Below, piece by piece: positions 49,321 to 57,384 of a stretch of DNA of 60,592 nucleotides (positions are counted from its first letter, which is position 1; each line of letters opens with the position of its first letter). The stretch spans positions 1 through 60,592 of the forward strand of contig CAZJEN010000021.1 of NCBI GenBank assembly GCA_964545045.1. The letters run 5' to 3'. A program made the position numbers and the translations under genes. This DNA is from SIG307 sp964545045. Lineage in GTDB: Bacteria > Bacillota > Clostridia > Lachnospirales > Lachnospiraceae. The notes beneath the pieces were generated by a model, which saw nothing but the letters and a program-made list of their open reading frames with translations, had not been told where the DNA came from and made no database searches.

Positions 49321-52300
49321 ATGAGCTTTTTTAAGACGATAAAAAAGAAAAGGGCGGTGCTTAGACGAGCCCGTATTCAGCGAAATAAAGCGTGGGGAAG
49401 ATACTATCGTTTTTGGGACCGCGTAAGAGGACTATCCATTTTTAAGAGAAAGTGTCTGGCATGTCCCATTGATCCGAATCTGGTTGTGTTTGAGGCCTTT
49501 AAGGGCAAGCAGTACACCTGTAGTCCGAAGGCAATGTTTGAAGAAATGGTACAGAATCCGGCCTATGCGGGTTACAAATTGGTGTGGTCCTTTTCAGGAG
49601 CCGTGATCAAGAATTATGACTTTTTAAAGCAATACAGAAATGTTACTTTGGTGAAGAAGGGTACGGAGAAGTATTATGAGGTAATGGCTACCGCGAAGTA
49701 TCGTGTGACCAATTCTACCAATCCGAAGACCATTCCGGTGCGTAAGGGACAGATTTATATCCAGACCTGGCACGGGACGCCGTTAAAGCGTTTGGGCTGT
49801 GACATTGTATTGGAGGGAAACGGTTCCCAGAGTGTGAAGGAGATTCACAAGATGTACAGGGAAGAGGCAGATCAGTTTACGTATCTGCTTTCGCCGTCTG
49901 CTTATACGTCCGAGAAGCTGGCTTCCGCTTATGCGTTGACGGAAGAAGAGAAAAAGAATAAGTTAATTGAGCTGGGCTATCCGCGGAATGTATTTTTGTT
50001 CAAATATACCGAGGAGGATGTGAAGCGGATTAAGGAATCCCTTCATCTTCCGGAAGACAAGAAGATTATTTTATATGCACCGACCTTCCGGGATAAGACT
50101 TACGAGTACGGCAAAGGCTTTGAGTATCAGGTGGCTCTGGATATGGAGCGTTTGCAGAAGAAGTTCGGTGATAGGGCGTGCGTGTTGTTGCGTGCCCACT
50201 ATTTTGCGAACATGGAGTTTGATGCTGAGAAGTACAGAGGCTTTTTGTATGATGTGTCCGATTACGGTGATATCAATCATCTGTATGTCATCAGTGATTT
50301 GTTGATGACGGACTACTCCAGTGTTATGTTTGACTATTCCATTTTACGTCGTCCGATGATTTTCTTTATGTACGACATCGAGGAATATCGCGGTCAGCTG
50401 CGTGATTTTTATATCGAGCCGGATATTTTACCGGGACCGATTATTTCCACCCAGGAGGAAGTGGAGGAAGAGCTGGAGAAAGCGTTATCAGCAGCCTTCG
50501 TTTGTGATGAGCGTTATAATGCGTTTTGTGAGAAGTTTACGTATCTGGATGATGCGAATGCGGCAAAACGTGTGGTTGAGGCAATTATTACACCGCAGGA
50601 ACAGGCGGCACCGCAGCCGGCCGGATTGGTGCGTTACAGAAAGCGTCAGAGAATTATCGGTAAGCTGAGAAGTTGGAAGAATAAGTTAAAGAACGGAATC
50701 TTAAAGAGACTTCGTTATGCAAATTATTTGAACAAGTCGTTACAGGAGAACTCTATTCTTTTGGAAGCGCAGCAGGGAAAATCCATGGACGGAAATGTCT
50801 ATGCGTTGCTTTGCGAACTGGCAAAGGGAACGGAGTATCAGGGCTATCGGCTGTATTTGACTTGCCTGAAGGATAACCGAAAGAAGTTTAAAAAACAGTT
50901 GAAAGTGTTGGGAATGACCAAGGTTACTCTTCTGGTGAGAAATTCGGTCTCCTACTATAAGGTTTTGGCAACGGCGAAGTATTTGATTACCGATACCTCT
51001 TTCGTATTTAATTTTGTGAAGCGGGAGGGACAGGTGTATTTGAATACCTGGCACGGAACACCGCTGAAAACCCTGGGAAAGAGCGTAAAGGGAGAAGCCC
51101 ATACCATCGGAAATGTGCAGAAGAATTTGCTGGCGGCGGACTATTTGTTGTTTCCGAATGAGTTTACAATGGAGCACATGATTAAGGATCATATGCTTCA
51201 GAATATCGGTACCGGTGAAATCTGGTTGACCGGCTATCCGCGTAATGAAGTATTTTTCCGAAAGGATGAAAGAGAACGGTTACGTAAAGTGTACGGGTTG
51301 GAAGGGAAAACGGTATATGCCTTTTTACCGACCTGGCGCGGTACGGTAGGAAGTGTATCGAAAACTCCGCAGGTAAAGCAGCTGACAGGGTATTTGACGG
51401 AGCTGGATGCGGGTCTTTCGGATAACGAGGTTTTGTATGTAAAGCTTCATGCCTTTAACGGCGCCGAGATGGATTTCACAAAGTTTTCCCATATCCGCCC
51501 GTTCCCGGAGGAATGCGAGACCTATGTATTTTTAAATGCGACGGATGTTCTGATTACCGATTATTCCAGTGTGTTTTTTGATTATGCCATCACCGGCAGA
51601 AAGATCATTTTGTTCACCTATGACGAGGAAGAATATGAAGCAGAACGGGGATTTTATTTCCCGCTTTCCGAGCTTCCTTTTCCGCAGGCAAAGAAGGTGG
51701 ATGAACTGTTGCGGTTTATGAAGGAAGAGAAGAACTATGATGATTCGGAGTTTATCAAGACTTTCTGTTCCTATGAACGTCCGGATGCGGCAAAGGCTGT
51801 ATGCCGAAAGCTGCTATTCGGCAGCGGCGAAGGAATTAAGACCTGCGGTCTTCCGAATAACGGAAAGCGGAATGTGGTGATTTTCGGCGGTGCCTTGTAT
51901 AACAACGGTATTACCACTTCTCTGTTTAATTTGCTATCTCAGGTGGATAAGGAGAAGAATAATTATATTGTGTTATTTAAGACGGAGGATGTGAAAAAGC
52001 ATCCGGAGGTGCTGGGAAATCTCCCGGCAGAGGTAAATTTCCTGGGCTTTTCCAACGGTCTTACATTGAATTTTATGGATTTTGTGCGGTACAAGGTATG
52101 GACGAAGAAGGGATTGGTTCCGTACTCGGTGATTGAGGAGATTTCCGATAAGATTGCAAAGTGGGATTCCCGTCGCCTGTTTGCCGGATGTAAGGTGGAT
52201 AAGCTGATTCATTTCAGCGGATATTCCAATGACCTGACCACGACGTTCCGGGGCGTGTCCTGTAACAGAACGATATATGTTCACAATGATATGGAAAAAG

Positions 52301-53085
52301 AAGTTCGTGAGCGCCGTTTGGTTCGTGCCGAAGTGTTGGCGAGAGCTTATCAGGAGTATGACAGTGTGGCGGTGGTAACGGAGGATATTAAAGGCTGTGC
52401 GGAGCGTATTGCAAAGAAATTGCCGCTTCGTGTAGAGAAGCCGGCAGAGATTTCGGTGGCAAAAAATATCATCAATTACAGACGTGTACTGGAGCTTTCC
52501 GAACAGGAATTTTCCACGGATATCCGGACAAAGATGAATGTTTCGGCGGAACGTTTACGGGAGATTCTTGCCGGAGACAGCGTGAAGTTTATTAATATCG
52601 CTCGTTTTTCGGCGGAAAAGGGCCATGCCAGACTTTTGGATGCCTTTGAGAAGATTCATAAGGAGAATCCGGATACGTATTTGATTATTATCGGCGGACG
52701 AGGCGAACTTTATGAGGAGACGTTAAAGAAAGCACAAGCACTTGACAGCTATGACCATATTGTGATTATATTGTATTTGCCGAATCCGTATACGGTTCTG
52801 AAGCAATGTGATTACTTTATTTTCTCCTCGTTTTACGAGGGCTTCGGTCTGGTACTGGCGGAAGCGGACATTCTCGGAGTACGTTGCGTTTCTACGGATA
52901 TTCCGGGACCGCGTCTGTTTATGAAAAAGTACGGCGGCACTCTGGTGGAGGACAGCGAACAGGGCGTTTATGACGGCATGAAGCTGTGCCTGGACGGAAA
53001 GGTGACAAATACCCTTTCCGTGGATTATGAGGAATACAATAAAGAAGCAGTGGCAGAATTTGAACGGATTGCTTCGATGGAATAG
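49321..53085 (+). CDS. Three-domain wall polymer transferase: two TagF-like domains plus GT4
   Basis: ATG 49321 after CTGGAGGC. 1254 residues. Two CDP-glycerol:poly(glycerophosphate) glycerophosphotransferase-like domains in tandem: about 45-430 (TWHGTPLKRLG near 150, LMTDYSSVMFDY near 329) and about 475-845 (TWHGTPLKTLG near 577, LITDYSSVFFDY near 744). A third, GT-B domain (about 860-1254) has NIARFSAEKGH and SFYEGFGLVLAEAD near 1172, typical of GT4 glycosyltransferases. No stop or frameshift interrupts it. TagD follows 12 bases later and would supply CDP-glycerol, so a glycosylated poly(glycerol-phosphate) or similar polymer is inferred. Confidence 0.9.
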   Translation: MSFFKTIKKKRAVLRRARIQRNKAWGRYYRFWDRVRGLSIFKRKCLACPIDPNLVVFEAFKGKQYTCSPKAMFEEMVQNPAYAGYKLVWSFSGAVIKNYDFLKQYRNVTLVKKGTEKYYEVMATAKYRVTNSTNPKTIPVRKGQIYIQTWHGTPLKRLGCDIVLEGNGSQSVKEIHKMYREEADQFTYLLSPSAYTSEKLASAYALTEEEKKNKLIELGYPRNVFLFKYTEEDVKRIKESLHLPEDKKIILYAPTFRDKTYEYGKGFEYQVALDMERLQKKFGDRACVLLRAHYFANMEFDAEKYRGFLYDVSDYGDINHLYVISDLLMTDYSSVMFDYSILRRPMIFFMYDIEEYRGQLRDFYIEPDILPGPIISTQEEVEEELEKALSAAFVCDERYNAFCEKFTYLDDANAAKRVVEAIITPQEQAAPQPAGLVRYRKRQRIIGKLRSWKNKLKNGILKRLRYANYLNKSLQENSILLEAQQGKSMDGNVYALLCELAKGTEYQGYRLYLTCLKDNRKKFKKQLKVLGMTKVTLLVRNSVSYYKVLATAKYLITDTSFVFNFVKREGQVYLNTWHGTPLKTLGKSVKGEAHTIGNVQKNLLAADYLLFPNEFTMEHMIKDHMLQNIGTGEIWLTGYPRNEVFFRKDERERLRKVYGLEGKTVYAFLPTWRGTVGSVSKTPQVKQLTGYLTELDAGLSDNEVLYVKLHAFNGAEMDFTKFSHIRPFPEECETYVFLNATDVLITDYSSVFFDYAITGRKIILFTYDEEEYEAERGFYFPLSELPFPQAKKVDELLRFMKEEKNYDDSEFIKTFCSYERPDAAKAVCRKLLFGSGEGIKTCGLPNNGKRNVVIFGGALYNNGITTSLFNLLSQVDKEKNNYIVLFKTEDVKKHPEVLGNLPAEVNFLGFSNGLTLNFMDFVRYKVWTKKGLVPYSVIEEISDKIAKWDSRRLFAGCKVDKLIHFSGYSNDLTTTFRGVSCNRTIYVHNDMEKEVRERRLVRAEVLARAYQEYDSVAVVTEDIKGCAERIAKKLPLRVEKPAEISVAKNIINYRRVLELSEQEFSTDIRTKMNVSAERLREILAGDSVKFINIARFSAEKGHARLLDAFEKIHKENPDTYLIIIGGRGELYEETLKKAQALDSYDHIVIILYLPNPYTVLKQCDYFIFSSFYEGFGLVLAEADILGVRCVSTDIPGPRLFMKKYGGTLVEDSEQGVYDGMKLCLDGKVTNTLSVDYEEYNKEAVAEFERIASME

Positions 53086-53097
53086 GAGGCTGGAATT

Positions 53098-53490
53098 ATG
53101 AAAAAGGTCATTACCTACGGAACCTACGACTTATTGCATGTGGGGCATATTAATTTGCTGCGTCGAGCAAAGGAACTGGGAGATTATCTGATTGTGGTGC
53201 TTTCCACCGATGAGTTCAATGCGGTGAAGCATAAGACGGCATATCATCCGTACGAAGCGAGAAAGACGATTTTGGAAGCTATCCGCTATGTGGATGAGGT
53301 GATTCCGGAATTTAACTGGGAGCAGAAAATCAAAGACGTGGTAGACAATCAGGTGGATGTCTTTGTTATGGGAGACGACTGGGCCGGCCAGTTCGATTTC
53401 TTAAAGGATTATTGTGAAGTGGTGTATCTGCCGCGGACGGAGGGTATTTCCACCACAAAGATTAAAAGCGATTTAAATGCAAAGAAATAA
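53098..53490 (+). CDS. tagD: Glycerol-3-phosphate cytidylyltransferase
   Basis: ATG 53098 after AGGAGGC. 130 residues, the usual TagD length. GTYDLLHVGHINLL holds the HxGH nucleotide-binding motif, and EGISTTKIK is the conserved C-terminal motif. It makes CDP-glycerol from CTP and glycerol 3-phosphate in the cytosol. Linkage to the TagF-like fusion gives a compact route to a glycerol-phosphate polymer. Confidence 0.94.
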   Translation: MKKVITYGTYDLLHVGHINLLRRAKELGDYLIVVLSTDEFNAVKHKTAYHPYEARKTILEAIRYVDEVIPEFNWEQKIKDVVDNQVDVFVMGDDWAGQFDFLKDYCEVVYLPRTEGISTTKIKSDLNAKK

Positions 53491-53506
53491 GCGGTAAAAG
53501 ATGCAG

Positions 53507-53590
53507 ACGGACGGTTTCGCAACATGCGGGACCGTCCGTTGTCGCTTGTAGCGACCCGCCGCAGGCGGAGAATCTCGCAAGCGTGATTCT
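53507..53590. other. Cluster of four adjacent hairpins
   Basis: Four hairpins occupy 84 bases: ACGGACGGT/ACCGTCCGT (53507-53539), GTCGCT/AGCGAC (53541-53555), CCGCC/GGCGG (53556-53568), and AGAATC-T-CGC-AA-GCG-T-GATTCT (53569-53590). No T run follows. The first may act as a weak tagD terminator. The rest may be a repeat unit or structured RNA. It lies in the 266-base gap before the ECF gene. Confidence 0.65.
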
Positions 53591-53669
53591 TTGTTCGATG
53601 TTGCATATTGTATGTAAATTTATTATACTGATGTGTGTAAAAATTAGTTTGTAAAAATAAAAAAGAAAA

Positions 53670-53700
53670 TGAAACTTTTGGAACGACTGCGGTGTATTAT
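53670..53700 (+). promoter_or_regulatory. Candidate ECF-type promoter of the sigma/anti-sigma operon
   Basis: TGAAACTTTTGGAAC (from 53670) resembles ECF -35 elements (TGAAAC, GGAAC), with a possible -10 near GGTGTAT (53691-53697). A palindrome GAAACGTTTC lies at 53721-53730. Autoregulation by the ECF factor is inferred. Confidence 0.35.
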
Positions 53701-53756
53701 AAGTGAAAGCGGTCATAAAAGAAACGTTTCGAACAATATGAAAGGGTTTTTTACCA

Positions 53757-54236
53757 ATGAAAATTACGGAATCTGTGTTTTTGGATGTGTTCGAAAAATT
53801 TAAGAATACCGTATATTCGGTTGTGTTTAACTATGTGAGGAATGCTGAGGATGCTGCGGATCTTCAGCAGGATGTGTTCGTAAAGCTGCTCAGCAGTGAT
53901 GTGGAGTACGAGAGCGAAGAACACATCAAAGCATGGTTGATTCGTGTATCCATTAATTTGTGCAAAAATCATTTGAGGAGTCAAAGTCATCTGTCGGATG
54001 CACCTTTATCGGAGGAGATACTGGCGGAGGAGAAGGAAGAATCCAATGATTTATTTGCCATGGTGCTGACACTGCCGGAGAAATACAGGATTCCGCTTCA
54101 TCTGTTTTATTACGAGGAGTATTCCGTACGACAGATTGCAACTGCCATGGAGCTTCCGGAAGCAACGGTGAAGATTCGATTAAAACGAGGTAGGGAAAAG
54201 CTTGGAAAATCTTTGCGAAAGGAGGACTGGTTCTGA
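53757..54236 (+). CDS. ECF-family RNA polymerase sigma factor
   Basis: ATG 53757; upstream AAAGGG is a modest ribosome site. 159 residues: region 2 with NTVYSVVFNYVRNAEDAADLQQDVFVKL and WLIRVSINLCKNHLR, then region 4 with LPEKYRIPLHLFYYEEYSVRQIATAM and PEATVKIRLKRGREKLGKSL. No region 3, as expected for the ECF class. Its TGA overlaps the ATG of the next gene (TGATG), so the sigma and its putative anti-sigma factor are translationally coupled. Controlled genes probably include the two lipoproteins downstream. Confidence 0.93.
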   Translation: MKITESVFLDVFEKFKNTVYSVVFNYVRNAEDAADLQQDVFVKLLSSDVEYESEEHIKAWLIRVSINLCKNHLRSQSHLSDAPLSEEILAEEKEESNDLFAMVLTLPEKYRIPLHLFYYEEYSVRQIATAMELPEATVKIRLKRGREKLGKSLRKEDWF

Positions 54237-55354
54237 TGAGCGTAAAGATAACGTATAAACAGCAGGTAGATGCGTTTTGTAACGAAAAAAATACAATGAC
54301 CGCGGAAGAAATGCTGCGGATTGCAAAGGAGAGAATGTCCGAACAGAAACAACCGTCGGAGAATGCAACGAATGTGATTGATCTGACGGAGCAGAGGAAA
54401 AAGAGAAATGCTTTCGGAAAGGTACTTTCGGCGGCGTGTATCATTATTGTATGTACACTGGCGGTGGCTACCACGGCGCTTGCGGCCACAGGCAAGCTGG
54501 GTGAAGTGTTAAGGAAGATTTTTAAGGATGAAACAAGCGCCGGACTGGTGGAGCAGGGCTACTATTATGAGGTGAATCTGTCTGCATCGGAGGATATTTT
54601 CCGCATTGATTTGTTGGCGGTAACGGGAGATGCGCAGACGCCGAAGCTGGTATTTGATGTCCGCGTAGATGACCCGAATATTACCGTAAACAATGATCGG
54701 ATTTACCTTTCCGCATATACGCTGGGAGTAGAGCAGTATGAGAATGAACTGGATCGGTACGGTATGTGTGATGGCAGCGGCTACCAGGATGCGGAAAATA
54801 AGAGCTTGTATCATGTGGTCATGGACGGAGCGCCGGCATGGATCAGTTACGGAGAGCCGTGTGTGGTCAGCGTCAGGGAAATCCGGTTTAAGCATATTGC
54901 CCGGCCGTATGAGGTGAATATGGAATATCGTCTTGAAGTACCGCCTATGGACCTTCACCCGGTGGTGAGCGACTATTTCGGAGGTGTTCTGGTTTCTGCG
55001 AAGGAAGACGGATATTATCTGAATTATGCAAATTACGGAGCATACTATACCGAGCTTATTTTTATGTTTGATTATGACGGACAGTCATTGGAAGGGAAAT
55101 ATTCTTCGCAGGAAGGTCTGGAAAGTTTGCTTCAGATGAAGTGGAGAGACTATGCGGACGATTTGCGCATGGTGGTAGACGGAGTGGAATACGAGGCAAT
55201 TGCCAATGAAGCCGGCTATGTGTGGTACGATAAAGAGGGCGAATCGGGTCCGAAAAATCGTTGCTATGTTGCTCCGAGATACCCGGCTGTAGATTATCAG
55301 TCTGCCAAGAAAATCAGTTTGAAGCAGGGAACTGAAGAATATCGTTTGAAATAA
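54236..55354 (+). CDS. Membrane-anchored putative anti-sigma factor with repeated-type ectodomain
   Basis: ATG 54236 overlaps the sigma stop; AAAGGAGGA lies upstream. 372 residues: a cytosolic N-terminal part (1-60), one membrane helix (about 62-84), and an extracellular domain (about 97-372). The ectodomain begins SAGLVEQGYYYEVN and ends with YRLK. It shares GYYYEVN, 'FRID', 'VTGD', 'LVFDV' and 'LYHV' segments with both lipoproteins that follow. The N-terminal part lacks an obvious HxxxCxxC zinc motif, so the anti-sigma function is inferred from position, coupling and topology, as for DUF4179-type partners in Clostridia. Confidence 0.75.
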   Translation: MSVKITYKQQVDAFCNEKNTMTAEEMLRIAKERMSEQKQPSENATNVIDLTEQRKKRNAFGKVLSAACIIIVCTLAVATTALAATGKLGEVLRKIFKDETSAGLVEQGYYYEVNLSASEDIFRIDLLAVTGDAQTPKLVFDVRVDDPNITVNNDRIYLSAYTLGVEQYENELDRYGMCDGSGYQDAENKSLYHVVMDGAPAWISYGEPCVVSVREIRFKHIARPYEVNMEYRLEVPPMDLHPVVSDYFGGVLVSAKEDGYYLNYANYGAYYTELIFMFDYDGQSLEGKYSSQEGLESLLQMKWRDYADDLRMVVDGVEYEAIANEAGYVWYDKEGESGPKNRCYVAPRYPAVDYQSAKKISLKQGTEEYRLK

Positions 55355-55383
55355 TTGTGAAAGAAAAAGGGAGAGGAAAGAAA

Positions 55384-57363
55384 ATGAAGAAAAAGAGTTT
55401 GTTGGTTTTTGCGATTGTTGCAATGCTTGCTTTTGCGGGATGTTCCGGAGAAAAAGGGGAAACGGCAGGAACCCAGGGCGGAAACGGGACCACGGAAACA
55501 TCCGGTGGGAAGGAGAAGCCGACGGTTACCATGTCTCCGGAACAGAAGGAGCTTTCCGAGCATTTACGAACCGCTCACGGAGACGAAATATCTGCGGGAT
55601 TGGTGGAGCAGGGTTACTATTACGAAGTAAATGAGAGTAATACGGACGGTATCTTCCGAATCGACTTTAAAGCAGTGACCGGTGATATGACGAATCCGAT
55701 GCTGGTATTTGATGTGTATGTCAATGATGCGGAATTGGCAGCGAAATATGATGAAATTAAGTTGTACGCCTATACTCTGGGAGATGAGGCTTATAATAAC
55801 AGTCAGGAATTCTACGCGCCGTGTGAAGGGATAGGAAAAGCAGATGAACTGCAGGATAATTTATACCATGTAACGATGCCGGGGGCTTCCGCATGGATGA
55901 CGATGGGAAATACTTTTGTGGTGGATGCGTGTCAGGTGGATTTTATGAATCAGAACGGGCGTCCGGTGAGTTATTCCGTAAATGTACCGGAGACCGTACT
56001 TACTGTTCCTCAGACAAAGTTTCATCCTGTATTGGAGCAGGGGTATGTAGGTTTTTCCTTTATTCACGGCGGGAGAGAATATGTGTTGAAAACAGCAGAA
56101 TACGGACCGTATAGAACCGGATTGTATTTTTCCTGTATTGTAGATAAAGACGTGTTTCCTATGAATCCGGTGGATTTTGACTATCTGGATGATTGTTCCC
56201 GGCTGGTTTGGAAGGATTTTCTCGCCGATATGGCATTGGAAGTGGACGGAACCATGTATTATGTATATGACGACGGTTCTGTGACTTTTTCCGAAAGGGA
56301 CGTTACGGAGCAAGAGTATCACGGAAGAGGATTTGCCTATATGCCGGGCGTGAATTTCGCATGGGCGAAAGAAGCGAAAATCTGGGTAGGAACCGTAGGA
56401 TATGATTTAAAGAGCGGCAGCAAAACACCGTTAACCAGAGAGCTTCCGACTGCCACCCCGACGCCGGTACCGGTTTTGAAAGCGGAGCAGGCGGAACTGG
56501 CGGAGCATATAAGAAGTAAGTGTAAAGATGAAATATCTGCGAACCTGGTGGAACAGGGGTATTATTATATTGTGAACGAGAGCACAGAAGATGAAATCTT
56601 CCGGTTTGATTTTAAGGCCTTGACCGGAGATGAAGAAAATCAGATGATGGTGTTTGATGTGTATGTGGAGGATGAAGTTTTAACGGAGATGTATCCTATG
56701 CTTCGTCTGGATGCGAACTGTCAAAGAGAGGAAAGCTATGAACCGGTGGATTGGTGGAACTGCAGCGGATACGGTGTGCAGGATCCGGAGAATAAGAAGC
56801 TGTATCATGTAATCCTGAGCGGATATTATTTTGGGTATGCTCCGACCATAACCGAAATTTTCTATGTTGCGTTTGACGTAGATACCGACAGCACGAACGG
56901 TGAATTGGTTTATGAAGTAAATCCGGAGATGTACCGTGTAGACGTATCTTCGGAGGTGTTTGCGACCGTGTTACGGGGACATTATTACGGAACGGAATTC
57001 TCTTGTGACGGACGAAGCTACGAGTTGGTGTGTGTGGTTTACGGACAGTATGATACGGATGTTATGCTTCGAACCGTAATTGATGCGGCAGAGGTTCCGA
57101 AGGATGATACGGCGCTTTTGAATTATCGTGAAGAGATTCAGAAGGATTGGGCGAAGTTCTTCCCATCCCTGACCCTTGTGGCAGACGGTAAGGAGTACAA
57201 GGTTATAGATGAAGAAGGAAAACGCGGCTATATCTGGTTTAATGTGGAGGAAGGAAGGGATTCTTACCAAGGTGAGGTGCATCCGTTCTTTCCGCCAATC
57301 GACTATGGAAGTGCATCTGTAATTGAACTGAAGGCAGGAGATGCGGTGTACAGATTAAAATAA
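55384..57363 (+). CDS. Lipoprotein with two copies of the anti-sigma ectodomain
   Basis: ATG 55384 after GAGAGGAAAG; the frame extends to 55357 without benefit. 659 residues. Signal peptide ends LAFAGC (Cys 20), then a Gly/Thr linker. Two ~280-residue repeats follow at about 66-350 and 375-659. Each opens with '(G/K)DEISA.LVEQGYYY.VNES' and closes with Y(D/R)LK. The first is closest to the anti-sigma ectodomain; the second has an extra WWNCSGYGVQD segment. A short 'PTATPTPVPV' linker joins them. Family unknown. It is likely surface-anchored, so it could compete for or present the ligand sensed by the anti-sigma factor. Confidence 0.82.
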   Translation: MKKKSLLVFAIVAMLAFAGCSGEKGETAGTQGGNGTTETSGGKEKPTVTMSPEQKELSEHLRTAHGDEISAGLVEQGYYYEVNESNTDGIFRIDFKAVTGDMTNPMLVFDVYVNDAELAAKYDEIKLYAYTLGDEAYNNSQEFYAPCEGIGKADELQDNLYHVTMPGASAWMTMGNTFVVDACQVDFMNQNGRPVSYSVNVPETVLTVPQTKFHPVLEQGYVGFSFIHGGREYVLKTAEYGPYRTGLYFSCIVDKDVFPMNPVDFDYLDDCSRLVWKDFLADMALEVDGTMYYVYDDGSVTFSERDVTEQEYHGRGFAYMPGVNFAWAKEAKIWVGTVGYDLKSGSKTPLTRELPTATPTPVPVLKAEQAELAEHIRSKCKDEISANLVEQGYYYIVNESTEDEIFRFDFKALTGDEENQMMVFDVYVEDEVLTEMYPMLRLDANCQREESYEPVDWWNCSGYGVQDPENKKLYHVILSGYYFGYAPTITEIFYVAFDVDTDSTNGELVYEVNPEMYRVDVSSEVFATVLRGHYYGTEFSCDGRSYELVCVVYGQYDTDVMLRTVIDAAEVPKDDTALLNYREEIQKDWAKFFPSLTLVADGKEYKVIDEEGKRGYIWFNVEEGRDSYQGEVHPFFPPIDYGSASVIELKAGDAVYRLK

Positions 57364-57384
57364 AGATTAGGGATAGGTGGCATT

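Noticed and set aside
49321..53085. Three separate genes for wall polymer synthesis
   Set aside because: The reading frame is continuous with no internal ribosome site at domain borders, so it is one fusion protein.
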